This document shows positions 53,970-62,492 of a stretch of DNA of 64,000 nucleotides, piece by piece. Source of the DNA: Pseudoxanthomonas daejeonensis (GTDB taxonomy: Bacteria; Pseudomonadota; Gammaproteobacteria; Xanthomonadales; Xanthomonadaceae). Made by a program: the position numbers and the translations under genes. The notes beneath the pieces are model-generated. The model did not search any database and had not been told where the DNA came from. It saw nothing but the letters and a program-made list of their open reading frames with translations. Numbering within the stretch: the first letter of the stretch is position 1; each line of letters opens with the position of its first letter. Location of the stretch: contig NZ_PDWN01000009.1 in assembly GCF_010093205.1 (NCBI RefSeq), positions 124,001 to 188,000 on the forward strand, given 5' to 3'.

Positions 53970-54446
53970 CTACGCGTCAAGCCCTTCGCGCACCTTGACG
54001 ATGAAGGTCATCGCCGTGCCGCTGCGCAGCGCGCCCTTCTGCACGCGGACGAAGAACGGGATGGTGCCGTTGCCGACCAGCGACCAGGGTTTGCGCACCA
54101 GCTGGTAGGTGCCCTCGAGGCCGGCGACGCCTTCGACTTCGACCACGAAGAATCCGTCGAGCGAATCGAACAGATGGCCCATCTGCCAGAGCTTGAAGTT
54201 GGCGACCTTCAGTCCGGCCACCGGCACGCCGTCGGTATCGGTGACATGCACGACGATGATCAGGCGGCCGTCATCCTTGAGCGTGGCGCCCTGCGCGGTC
54301 ACCCGCAAGGGTCCGGTCGCCACGGTCGGGCGGTAGGTGGGAGCGACGGTGATATCGCGGGCGCGGCCGGGCGTGCCGCCGCCCCCGGCCTTCCTGGCCA
54401 CTGTCTTCGTCGCCTTCTTTGTCGCCTTCTTCTCCGTCGTCGCCAT
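53970..54446 (-). CDS. Lys/Ala-tailed protein of unknown function (158 aa)
   Basis: Not recognised. ATG 54446 has GAGG 8 bp upstream. The first 26 residues are a Lys/Ala/Thr-rich histone-H1-like tail (MATTEKKATKKATKTVARK). A beta-rich domain follows (GRLIIVVHVTDTDGVPVAGL and LFDSLDGFFVVEVEGVAGLE), ending TIPFFVRVQKGALRSGTAMT. The mature fold looks immunoglobulin-like. A nucleic-acid or polyanion-binding tail is possible, but not shown. Confidence 0.7.
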   Translation of the reverse strand: MATTEKKATKKATKTVARKAGGGGTPGRARDITVAPTYRPTVATGPLRVTAQGATLKDDGRLIIVVHVTDTDGVPVAGLKVANFKLWQMGHLFDSLDGFFVVEVEGVAGLEGTYQLVRKPWSLVGNGTIPFFVRVQKGALRSGTAMTFIVKVREGLDA

Positions 54447-54705
54447 GGCCGAACCTCGCTGGGGATGTATTGCCTTCCAACGCAGTGCGGCCGCGGCCGG
54501 GGACAGGCCCGCGACATCGCGGGCGGACAGGCTTGCGCGGAGCTGCGCCAACCCCTTCACCGTGCCCGCGGCGACCTTCTCTCCCGCTTGATCCCGCTTC
54601 CGCTCTACTCCCGGCCTCAGCTGCTACCCCGCGAACCGCCGTGTCGATTTCCAACCCAGGCATCCGTCGGACCCATACAACCGGCAATACCTCAAGGAAC
54701 CCCCG

Positions 54706-55185
54706 ATGACCCCGAAGAACACGATCTGCCTGTGGTACGACGGCGCGGCGCTCGAGGCTGCGACTTTCTATGCCAGGACTTTCCCCGACAGCGCGGTCGG
54801 CGCGGTGTTCCACGCCCCCAGCGATTTCCCCTCCGGCAAGCAGGGCGACGTGCTGACGGTGCTGTTCACCGTGCTGGGCATCCCCTGCATCGGCCTCAAT
54901 GGCGGGCCGGCCTTCAAGCACAGCGAGGCGTTCTCGTTCCAGGTCGCCACCGACGACCAGGCCGAGACCGACCGCCTGTGGAACGCGATCGTCGACAACG
55001 GCGGCCAGGAAAGCGCCTGCGGCTGGTGCAAGGACAAGTGGGGCCTGAACTGGCAGATCACACCGCGCGTGCTGACCGACGCCATCGCCCACCCGGACCC
55101 GGCCGTGGCCCGGCGCGCGTTCGAAGCGATGATGACGATGCGCAAGATCGACATCGCCACGATCGAGGCGGTACTGCGCGGGTAA
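54706..55185 (+). CDS. VOC-family (PhnB/3-demethylubiquinone-methyltransferase-like) protein
   Basis: A 159-aa single VOC-fold protein: NTICLWYDGAALEAATFYAR and TFPDSAVGAVFHAPSDFPSG, FTVLGIPCIGLNGGPAFKHS, ACGWCKDKWGLNWQITPRVL. This is the PhnB/YjdN type often mis-annotated as 3-demethylubiquinone-9 3-methyltransferase. AAGGA lies upstream of ATG. Enzyme role unknown. Confidence 0.9.
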   Translation: MTPKNTICLWYDGAALEAATFYARTFPDSAVGAVFHAPSDFPSGKQGDVLTVLFTVLGIPCIGLNGGPAFKHSEAFSFQVATDDQAETDRLWNAIVDNGGQESACGWCKDKWGLNWQITPRVLTDAIAHPDPAVARRAFEAMMTMRKIDIATIEAVLRG

Positions 55186-55197
55186 GCCCGTCCCGGA

Positions 55198-55908
55198 TTA
55201 CTGCCTGCCCGGGATCGTGGTCGGCTCGCCGACGTCCACGTTCTCCCTGGGCGGGTCCTTCCACACCTGATCGGTCCATTCCTGGTACCGCTGCGGATTC
55301 CAGAACTTCTCCGCGTAGAAGTCGTGGCCACGGATCTTGGTCCACAGGCCACCCACGCCCGGAACGTACACATCCCCACCGCGGCTGACCCGGCCGGCGA
55401 TCATGTAGCGCCGCGCCTTGCGCAGGTGCTTGCTCATCGTCACCTGCGTCACTTCCTGCGAGTAGAGCGGCAGCAGCGGCTGGCCGACCTCGATCGCGCG
55501 CTCCCGCTCCTGCGGCGTGAGCTGGCCCCAGTAGTGTTCGCGCAGCGCCACGAACTGCCGGTAACCGCGTTCGGCGGCCAGGTCCGCCCAGGCATAGCCG
55601 AGCGGACGATCCACCGTTTGCCCCTGCCCCTTCCACGCCATCTCCGCGAGCATCGCCTGCGACATCTTGTCGCCGAAGCGGGCCGCCTTCGTGAAGTGGC
55701 CGATCGCCGTCGCGTAGTCGCCGGCCTCGAACGCCAGCCAGCCCTCGCGCCGGTACTTCAGGTCCGGGTGGGCATCGAGGAAGGCGATGGTGCTCATCAC
55801 CTGCTGGTCGTCCCGGTCGATCGACGCGTCGTCGCTGCCGGCATGCGCCACGCCGCTCGCCACGCCGCACAGCAGGCCTGCGTACACCACCCATCCGTGA
55901 ATCCGCAT
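55198..55908 (-). CDS. Secreted Sel1-like repeat protein
   Basis: A 236-aa protein with signal peptide (residues 1-23, ending GVAHAG). A Sel1/TPR-like segment near 55-110 (GWLAFEAGDYATAIGHFTKA, SQAMLAEMAWKGQGQTVDRP) is followed by a Trp/Tyr-rich C terminus (NPQRYQEWTDQVWKD). Sel1 proteins are scaffolds. Its stop lies 12 bp from the convergent VOC gene. Confidence 0.8.
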   Translation of the reverse strand: MRIHGWVVYAGLLCGVASGVAHAGSDDASIDRDDQQVMSTIAFLDAHPDLKYRREGWLAFEAGDYATAIGHFTKAARFGDKMSQAMLAEMAWKGQGQTVDRPLGYAWADLAAERGYRQFVALREHYWGQLTPQERERAIEVGQPLLPLYSQEVTQVTMSKHLRKARRYMIAGRVSRGGDVYVPGVGGLWTKIRGHDFYAEKFWNPQRYQEWTDQVWKDPPRENVDVGEPTTIPGRQ

Positions 55909-56101
55909 GCCGCCTCCGTTGCATGGCCGATGTCGCAGGCCTGTCCCTGCGTCGACCGCACCGCAGGTCGACGCCGTCTGCCGGCCCCGATCCTAGCCGA
56001 TCATCCCGAACGCCGCGCCAGCGCGGCATACGTCCATGGCCGCATGGTGCGACCCAGGCGATGCGCCTAGCCTGCGACCGATACCCCCCGGGAGCCGGCA
56101 C

Positions 56102-56524
56102 ATGATCAGCGAGGCACGCACGGACGAAGACATCCTGGCGACGCGCGCCGTGATGCTGCAACTGCGCACGGCCCTGGCGCCCGGCGACTACCTGCCGACC
56201 GTGCGAAGCATGATGCGCGAAGGCTACCGCCTGGCCGCGCTGCGCGATGACGCCGGCGAGGTCGTCGCAGTCGCCGGGTTCCGCAGCTTCCGGATGCTCT
56301 ACGCCGGCGGCCACATCCTCTACGTCGACGACCTCAGCACCGATGGCCGCCGCCGCTCGAAAGGCCACGGCCGCGCCCTGCTCGACTGGCTCAAGGCCGA
56401 GGCCCGTCGCCTGGGTTGCACCCAGTTGCACCTGGATTCGGGCGTGCAGCGCGAACAGGCGCACCGTTTCTACTTCCGCGAGGGCATGGGCGTGAACTGC
56501 CTGCACTTCCGCATCGAGCTGTAG
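56102..56524 (+). CDS. GNAT-family N-acetyltransferase
   Basis: A 140-aa GNAT acetyltransferase: AVAGFRSFRMLYAGGHILYV, DDLSTDGRRRSKGHGRALLDWL with the acetyl-CoA-binding RxxGxG/A-type loop (RRRSKGHGRAL), and LHLDSGVQREQAHRFYFREG. Acceptor unknown. GGGAGCCGGCAC precedes ATG 56102. Confidence 0.9.
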   Translation: MISEARTDEDILATRAVMLQLRTALAPGDYLPTVRSMMREGYRLAALRDDAGEVVAVAGFRSFRMLYAGGHILYVDDLSTDGRRRSKGHGRALLDWLKAEARRLGCTQLHLDSGVQREQAHRFYFREGMGVNCLHFRIEL

Positions 56525-56716
56525 CGGCAGCGACGCACATCGGGCGCATGCGCGCCCTCGCCGCCAAGGTCGTCAGCGGCACGGCCTCGTCAGACCGGTT
56601 TTCCGCGCGTGTACCCGTGCAGTACCCGCGCCCGAACAAGGATCGGCGCACCCGCTGCACGCCTGGCCGTCCGCTTCGGGTATCCCCGAGAGACAGCACG
56701 CGTGACGGTGCCCCGG

Positions 56717-57718
56717 TCAGGCCTGGGGCCGGTCCGTTGCCGTGCCTTGCAGCGTCTCGATCCGGTTGCGGCCGGCGCGCTTGGCCGCGTAGAGGCAACC
56801 ATCCACGGCCTCCAGGAAATCGCGCGCCGTCGCGCCTGCGTCCACGTGTGCGACGGTGCCCAGGCCCAGGCTGGCGGTGACGAACGCACCGGCGCCCTGC
56901 CCGCCATGGGCGATCCGCAGCGCGGCGATCCGCGCCACGCACTCCTGGGCCAGCAAAGCCGCTGCGGCCGCGCCCGTTTCCGGCAACAGCAGGATGAATT
57001 CCTCGCCACCGAAACGGGCCACGATGTCGCGGGGGCGTCGCGCGATCGCCCGCAGCGCGCCGGCGATCTTCTGCAGGCACTCGTCGCCGGCGAGGTGGCC
57101 GTGGGCATCGTTGAACTGCTTGAAGTGGTCCAGGTCGAGCACGACCAGCGACAGCGGCTGGGTACTGCGCCGCGCCGCGTTCCATTCGATCTCCAGGCAC
57201 TGGTCGAAGCTGCGGCGGTTGGAGATTCCGGTCAGGCTGTCGGTCAGCGAAAGCTGCTCCAGATCCCGATGCAGCCGCAGCAGCTCTTCCTCGTCGTGCT
57301 TGCGCTGGCTGATGTCGAACATGAAGCCGACCAGCGAATCCACCTCGCCGGCCGCATCGCGGACCACGTGGACCACGTCGCGGATCCAGACGTAGCCGCC
57401 GTCGCGGGTCAGCGCCCGGTAGTCGGCCTCGTGGTCCACGCCGGCCCGGGACTGGGACACGCAAAAGTCCACCACCGTGCCGCGATCGTCCGGATGCATC
57501 CGCGCCACCCAGTCGTCCACCGTCTGCCAGCTGTCCTGCTCCCAGCCCAGCAGCGTCTCGATCTGCGGGCCGATGTAGGCGAAACGCATGCTCGCCCAGT
57601 CGATCTTCCACGGGATCGCCCGGGTCGACTCCAGCAGGGTCTTGTATACGTCGGGGCTCTCGGGGAGGACGTGCGGCGGCTCGGGGCGGGCCGTGGCCGG
57701 CAAGGGACGGGTGCTCAT
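56717..57718 (-). CDS. PAS-GGDEF diguanylate cyclase
   Basis: A 333-aa soluble protein. PAS/PAC domain near residues 25-140 (YIGPQIETLLGWEQDSWQTV, EADYRALTRDGGYVWIRDVV, GFMFDISQRKHDE) and a complete GGDEF domain with DSLTGISNRRSFDQCL, LDLDHFKQFNDAHGHLAGDE and active-site FGGEEF. It should make c-di-GMP in response to a PAS-sensed cue. No inhibitory RxxD site is evident. Confidence 0.93.
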   Translation of the reverse strand: MSTRPLPATARPEPPHVLPESPDVYKTLLESTRAIPWKIDWASMRFAYIGPQIETLLGWEQDSWQTVDDWVARMHPDDRGTVVDFCVSQSRAGVDHEADYRALTRDGGYVWIRDVVHVVRDAAGEVDSLVGFMFDISQRKHDEEELLRLHRDLEQLSLTDSLTGISNRRSFDQCLEIEWNAARRSTQPLSLVVLDLDHFKQFNDAHGHLAGDECLQKIAGALRAIARRPRDIVARFGGEEFILLLPETGAAAAALLAQECVARIAALRIAHGGQGAGAFVTASLGLGTVAHVDAGATARDFLEAVDGCLYAAKRAGRNRIETLQGTATDRPQA

Positions 57719-57797
57719 GCGGGCATGGTACGGAAAGCGCGGCGATGGCGGGAACGGAGCATCCGGGCACCCGCGGCGCGCCTGGATACCGCGGCGC

Positions 57798-58655
57798 TCA
57801 CCGGTACGGCCCCGGCCCCCGCCAGACCAGTTCGCCGCGCTTGTACACGTACATCACCGTGATCACCTGGCGCGCATCGCCGACTCCGTCCATTTCCGGA
57901 TCGCCCGGGTCGAGCAGGCGGCATTTGCTGGAGCCGCGCCGCAGCGCGACCTCGGCCGGGCAGACCATCAGGTAGCGGGTTCCCGGCAGCGGGATCGACA
58001 CCTCCTTCATGCCGGCCTCGATCCAGCCGCGCAGGCGCTCCTCGCCGAGCAGGTCGTAGATGATCTGGAAGCCGCCCACGTCCATGCTCGGCTCGCCGGC
58101 GGCCATGTCGCGCTGGTTGCCGTCGCGCTCCACCGGGCCACGCCCGCGCCCGTCGTCGTTGGCGACGTCCTCCTCGAGCATGCCCGGTGGCCGACCCGTC
58201 CAGGTCTCCGGCCGGCGCTGCGCCGGAGCCGGCGAACTGGCCGCGGGCGCCTGGGCCTGGCTGTCGCTGGGCGACTCCTGGCGTTCGCGCGTTTCGGGCT
58301 CCGGCTCCGGTTCGCTCGGCGGCTGGATGAAGGTGGCCTCCAGCACCGGCTTGCCCGGGTCGGCGCGCTCGCGCACCACCGGCTTGGCCTGGGGCTTGGC
58401 GGTCTGGGTCGGCGTCGGTCGCGGGCTGACCGGCGCGTCCTGTTCGGCCTGCGCCGGCTCGCCGACGAAATTGACCTTCATCCGCCCGCTGCTGGACGCG
58501 CCCTGCGGGGTGGTCACGATGGGTTTTGACGACCACAGCAGGATCAGCAGGAACAGCACGTGCAGCAACACGCTGAGGATCGCGGCGATCCACGGTTGCT
58601 GGCGCGTGATCCGGGGCTCGGCTCCGGGTGCCGGTTGCTTCGTGGTGTCGCTCAT
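57798..58655 (-). CDS. TonB-like membrane-anchored protein
   Basis: A 285-aa protein with one N-terminal membrane helix (residues 24-43, IAAILSVLLHVLFLLILLW) and a long Pro/Glu/Gln-rich linker (about 70-150), as in TonB/TolA. The C-terminal domain (GFQIIYDLLGEERLRGWIEA, IPLPGTRYLMVCPAEVALRR) is not an obvious TonB C domain; it has VALRRGSSKCRLLDPGDPEM. A periplasm-spanning structural role is inferred. Divergent from the GGDEF-propeller gene. Confidence 0.75.
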   Translation of the reverse strand: MSDTTKQPAPGAEPRITRQQPWIAAILSVLLHVLFLLILLWSSKPIVTTPQGASSSGRMKVNFVGEPAQAEQDAPVSPRPTPTQTAKPQAKPVVRERADPGKPVLEATFIQPPSEPEPEPETRERQESPSDSQAQAPAASSPAPAQRRPETWTGRPPGMLEEDVANDDGRGRGPVERDGNQRDMAAGEPSMDVGGFQIIYDLLGEERLRGWIEAGMKEVSIPLPGTRYLMVCPAEVALRRGSSKCRLLDPGDPEMDGVGDARQVITVMYVYKRGELVWRGPGPYR

Positions 58656-59033
58656 GCCGCCAGGGGGTCGTGGGGATTGCGGGCCCGCATGCGGAGGATC
58701 ACGGCAGGAAGTCGCGACGTGCAATCAAGGGGGTGCGGCATCGTACCGCGTCGGGTCGGCCGATGACGTGCGACCGCGGTTCCGTTCCCGAGTTCCTGCG
58801 CCTGGCAGGCGGCGGCAGCTGCCGCCGGATACACGCACCGGCATCCGGGATGCCGCCTGCTCGCCCTCTTCCCGGCCAGACCCGGCGGTCCCGCAACGAC
58901 AGGCCGCCGCCGCACCCCGTGGCGCGCGTCCTGGAGCGCGCTCCCCGACGCTGGAAACCGCACTCGGACCCCGATTTCCAGAGGCCCGCGCCACCGCTGC
59001 TGGTACCATGCGCACAGACCGGTTAGGGGACCG
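58656..59033. other. Divergent intergenic region
   Basis: 378 bp between the divergent TonB-like gene and the GGDEF-propeller gene; both promoters should lie here. AGGGGA precedes the propeller gene ATG (59034) at 5 bp. No repeat, palindrome or strong promoter pair was found. Confidence 0.4.
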
Positions 59034-61970
59034 ATGTCGGAATGCCGCATGTCCATTGATGTCCAGCGCGCCTGCGCGCTGCTTTCGCATGTCCTGCGCG
59101 GCCTCCTGTGCGCCGTCCTGTGCGCCACCCTCCCCACCGGCCCCGCCCGCGCCCTGGACCCCCAGCGCGCCATCGGGCAGTTCACCCATGTCTGGTACGA
59201 GAACCAGCTGCCGCAAGGCACCGTCCTGTCGATCGCCCAGCAGGGCGACGGCGCCATCTGGCTGGCGACGTACGGTGGCCTGGTCCGGCACAGCGGCGCC
59301 GGCTTCGACGCCATCGACCCGCGCAGCGCCCCGGCCCTGAAGAGCTCGGCGATCACCGCGGTCAGCGCCGACGGCACAAGCGGCATCTGGGTCGGCACCC
59401 TCAACGGCGGCCTGTACCGGCAGCGCGGACGCACCCTCGAACCGGTGCCATTGCCCGAGGGCATCGAAAGCGTGTTCGGCATCGTGACCGACACCGCCGG
59501 GGCGCTGTGGCTGACCACCAATGCCGGCGTGGTCCGCATCGTCGGTGGCGAGCCACGACTGCTCGGCGACGCCGACGGCTTCCCGCCGCGCGGCTTCTAC
59601 CGGGCGATCGTCGCCGCTCCCGACGGCGGGGTCTGGATCGCCGCCGACGGCGTGGGCGTCGTGCATTGGCAGGACCAGCGGGTGGAGGTCTACGACGAGA
59701 AGCAGGGCCTGCCCAGCAATGCGGTCTACAGCCTGGCCATCGACGCGGCCGGCACGGCATGGGTTGGCACGCAGGCTGGCCCGGCGTTCTTCCGCGACGG
59801 CCGCTTCCATCGCGAGCCGCGCGCGGCCGCGCTCGACGGCCGCCGCATCTACCACCTGTTCGGCGACCGCGAAGGCACGGTCTGGTTCGCGCCACTGGAC
59901 ATGGGCCTGTGCCGGCTGACCGCCGAGCGCTTCACCTGCAACGAGCGCCTCGCCGGCATGCACGGAGAAACCGTGCGCTCGATGTTCGAGGACCGCGAAG
60001 GCAACCTGTGGATCGGCACCACCTCCAGCGGCCTGCACCGGCTCAGCCAGTCCAAGCTGGTCACGGTCACAGGCCAGATGGCCTCCAACGCCGTGCGCGC
60101 CGTGCACCAGGTCCCGGGCGGCGACCTGTGGATCGGCACCGATGGTGGCGGCCTGGCCCGCTACCGCGACCAGGCCCTGGAACCGGCCGTCGGCTACAAC
60201 GCGCAGCTGCCCAGCCAGCTGGTGCGCGCGATCGTGTCCGACGCGCAAGGCCGGCTGTGGGTCGGCGGCACCGAAGGCGTCACCCGCTTCGACGGCGATG
60301 GCAAGGCGCGCAACCTGGGCATCGGCGACGGCCTGCCCGGCACCATCGTCTTCGCGTTCGCGCCGGCGCGCGAAGGCGGCATGTGGACCGGCACCCTGCA
60401 AGGGGTGGCGCGGATCGAAGGCGACGAAGTGCATGTGGTGGAGGGCAGTCGCGGCGACGACACCCGCGCCCTCTACGAAGACCCCGACGGCCGGCTCTGG
60501 ATCGGCCTGCGCAGCGGCCTGCGCTGCCTGCACGCCGGCGTGCTCGATCGCTGCGGCACCGACGGCCTGCCCGGCACCAGCGTGTTCGCCTTCCATCCCA
60601 CGCCCGAAGGCGACCTGTGGCTGGGCACCAGCGTGGGCATCGTGCGCATCCGCGACGGCGTGGTGACCCGCTACCTGGAACGCGCCGGCTTCCATGGCGA
60701 CGCGGTCTTCGCCCTGCTCGACGACGGACGCGGCAACTTCTGGTTCAGCTCCAACCGCGGCATCGGCCGGATCGCCAAGGCCGACCTGCAGGCGCTGGAC
60801 GACGGCAGCAAGCCGCAGGTCGAGCCGCGCTGGTTCGGCACCGCCGACGGCATGCTCAACGCCCAGGGCAACGGTGCGTCGCAGACCCCGGCCGCGCGCA
60901 GCGACGACGGCCGCCTGTGGTTCGGCACCGCCAAGGGCGTGGTCGTGGTCGACCTGGACAGCATGCAGGGCAATCCGCAGCCGCCGCCGGTGACGGTCGA
61001 ACGCATGCTGGTCGATGGCGTGGACGTGGATCCGCTGGATCCCGGCCGGCTGGGGCCGGGCGTGGAGCGCCTGGAACTGCAGTTCGCCGCGATGAGCTAC
61101 GTCGCCCCGTCCGCGGTGCGCTACCGCTATCGCCTGGAAGGCTTCGACCGCGGCTGGAACCAGGCCGGCAGCCTGCGCACCGCGTACTACACCAACCTGC
61201 CGCCCGGCGACTACGTGTTCCGCGTGATGGCCAGCAACAACGACGGCGTGTGGAACCAGGACGGCGCCTCGGTGCAGTTCACCCTGCTGCCGCTGTGGCA
61301 CCAGACGTGGTGGCTGCGCCTGCTGGTGGTACTGGCCGGGCTGGGTGCGATAGCCGCACTGGTCCGCCTGCGCCTGCGCGCCGCGCGCCGGCGCGAACTG
61401 TCGCTGACCCGCGAGGTGACCCAGCGCACCGACGCCCTGCGCGAAGCCAACGCGCAGCTGCGCCGCCTTGCCGCGATCGATGCGCTCACCGGCATCGCCA
61501 ATCGCGGCGAATTCAACCGGCGGCTGCTGCAGGCCTGGGACGACCATGCCCGGCGCGATGCGCCGCTGGCCGTGCTGCTGGCCGACGTGGACGACTTCAA
61601 GGCCTACAACGACAGCTACGGCCACCTAGGCGGCGACGACGCGCTGGGCACCGTGGCCAGCACCCTGGCCGCGAAGGTCCGGGGCGCAACCGACCTGGCC
61701 GCGCGCTACGGCGGCGAGGAGTTCGCATTGCTGCTGCCCGACTGCGACCCCGACGCCGCGCTCGCCCTGGCCAACGCACTGGTCGCCGCCGTGCAGGAGC
61801 TGTCGATCCCGCACCGCGCCTCGACCGTGGCCGGCCGCCTCAGCATCAGCATCGGCGCCGCCAGCGTGCGTCCGGCGCGGGGCGGCACGCCCGATGACCT
61901 GCTGCACGCAGCCGACGAAGCGCTGTACCGGGCCAAGGCCGAAGGGCGCAACCGCGCGTTGCCGGCCTGA
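59034..61970 (+). CDS. Beta-propeller (Reg_prop) / Y_Y_Y / GGDEF diguanylate cyclase
   Basis: A 978-aa sensor. An N-terminal signal/anchor (about 12-40) is followed by two seven-bladed periplasmic propellers made of repeated GDGAIWLATYGGL, GDLWIGTDGGGLARYRD and GRLWIGLRSGLRCL blades. A Y_Y_Y domain is near 690-760 (YRYRLEGFDRGWNQAGSLRT), then a membrane helix near 762-785, a short coiled coil and a full GGDEF domain with active-site GGEEF at residues 893-897. It should link an extracellular ligand, possibly glycan, to c-di-GMP synthesis. Most propeller/Y_Y_Y proteins carry histidine kinase output instead. ATG 59034 follows AGGGGA. Confidence 0.93.
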   Translation: MSECRMSIDVQRACALLSHVLRGLLCAVLCATLPTGPARALDPQRAIGQFTHVWYENQLPQGTVLSIAQQGDGAIWLATYGGLVRHSGAGFDAIDPRSAPALKSSAITAVSADGTSGIWVGTLNGGLYRQRGRTLEPVPLPEGIESVFGIVTDTAGALWLTTNAGVVRIVGGEPRLLGDADGFPPRGFYRAIVAAPDGGVWIAADGVGVVHWQDQRVEVYDEKQGLPSNAVYSLAIDAAGTAWVGTQAGPAFFRDGRFHREPRAAALDGRRIYHLFGDREGTVWFAPLDMGLCRLTAERFTCNERLAGMHGETVRSMFEDREGNLWIGTTSSGLHRLSQSKLVTVTGQMASNAVRAVHQVPGGDLWIGTDGGGLARYRDQALEPAVGYNAQLPSQLVRAIVSDAQGRLWVGGTEGVTRFDGDGKARNLGIGDGLPGTIVFAFAPAREGGMWTGTLQGVARIEGDEVHVVEGSRGDDTRALYEDPDGRLWIGLRSGLRCLHAGVLDRCGTDGLPGTSVFAFHPTPEGDLWLGTSVGIVRIRDGVVTRYLERAGFHGDAVFALLDDGRGNFWFSSNRGIGRIAKADLQALDDGSKPQVEPRWFGTADGMLNAQGNGASQTPAARSDDGRLWFGTAKGVVVVDLDSMQGNPQPPPVTVERMLVDGVDVDPLDPGRLGPGVERLELQFAAMSYVAPSAVRYRYRLEGFDRGWNQAGSLRTAYYTNLPPGDYVFRVMASNNDGVWNQDGASVQFTLLPLWHQTWWLRLLVVLAGLGAIAALVRLRLRAARRRELSLTREVTQRTDALREANAQLRRLAAIDALTGIANRGEFNRRLLQAWDDHARRDAPLAVLLADVDDFKAYNDSYGHLGGDDALGTVASTLAAKVRGATDLAARYGGEEFALLLPDCDPDAALALANALVAAVQELSIPHRASTVAGRLSISIGAASVRPARGGTPDDLLHAADEALYRAKAEGRNRALPA

Positions 61971-62038
61971 TCCCGGCCGGGGGTCGCATCGGGGCCGCCG
62001 GGCCGGACCCGGCGCCACGACGCCGCTTCACGCCGACG

Positions 62039-62281
62039 CTACCGGGCGGGTTCTTTCTCCGTGGTCTTGGGCGGCTTGGGCTTGACCTTGAGGTCGCTGC
62101 CACCGACCCCGGTCAGCGTCGCCTTGGCCGCGGTTTCCTGCGGCGCCTGGGCCTGCACGTCCGCGCGCGCGGGCACCGTTTCGACCTTCTGCGTGGCCGG
62201 CTTGTTGCTGTTCATGCCGGCGTACGCCGGCTCCTTGGCGCTGTGTTTCCCCTGCTCGGCGCAGGGCTTGTTGCTGTTCAT
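62039..62281 (-). CDS. Small Lys/Thr/Pro-rich protein (80 aa)
   Basis: An 80-aa hydrophilic protein with a twice-used opening motif: MNSNKPCAEQ (residues 1-10) and MNSNKPATQK (23-32), a short tandem duplication. The tail is Lys/Pro-rich (SDLKVKPKPPKTTEKEP). Reading continues in frame upstream to a single stop and a signal peptide, so this may be the mature part of a secreted protein. Translation from ATG 62281 is possible but no clear ribosome-binding site precedes it. Confidence 0.5.
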   Translation of the reverse strand: MNSNKPCAEQGKHSAKEPAYAGMNSNKPATQKVETVPARADVQAQAPQETAAKATLTGVGGSDLKVKPKPPKTTEKEPAR

Positions 62282-62368
62282 ACCGCAACCGCCTTAGGCC
62301 AGTGCAAAACCGTGCCCAGCCAGGGCGAGCAAACCGGCAAGCGCTGCGCATGCGATGGCTGCTTTCAT
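62039..62368 (-). pseudogene. Secreted small protein interrupted by one in-frame stop
   Basis: From ATG 62368, with GGGAAG 7 bp upstream, a 24-residue signal peptide is read (MKAAIACAALAGLLALAG, ending ALA) followed immediately by TAA (62294-62296). The same frame continues GGCG-MNSNKP and the 80-aa part to 62039. A single CAA-to-TAA change would explain the stop, which falls exactly at the signal-peptide cleavage point. Sequencing error, pseudogenisation or readthrough cannot be told apart here. Confidence 0.6.
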
Positions 62369-62492
62369 CTGAAGCTTCCCGCGACGTGCCCGGACGGGCA
62401 CGGGCAGCCTATAGCACGCCCCTGGAGCGGATTCCACAGCCGCCGGCCGCGTTCCTGGCCTATGCTGGCCACTGCCCGAACGGAGCTTCGTC

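Noticed and set aside
58725-61625. A 966-codon open frame antisense to the propeller-GGDEF gene
   Set aside because: The plus-strand gene has clear repeated propeller blades and a GGEEF site, whereas the antisense frame has none.
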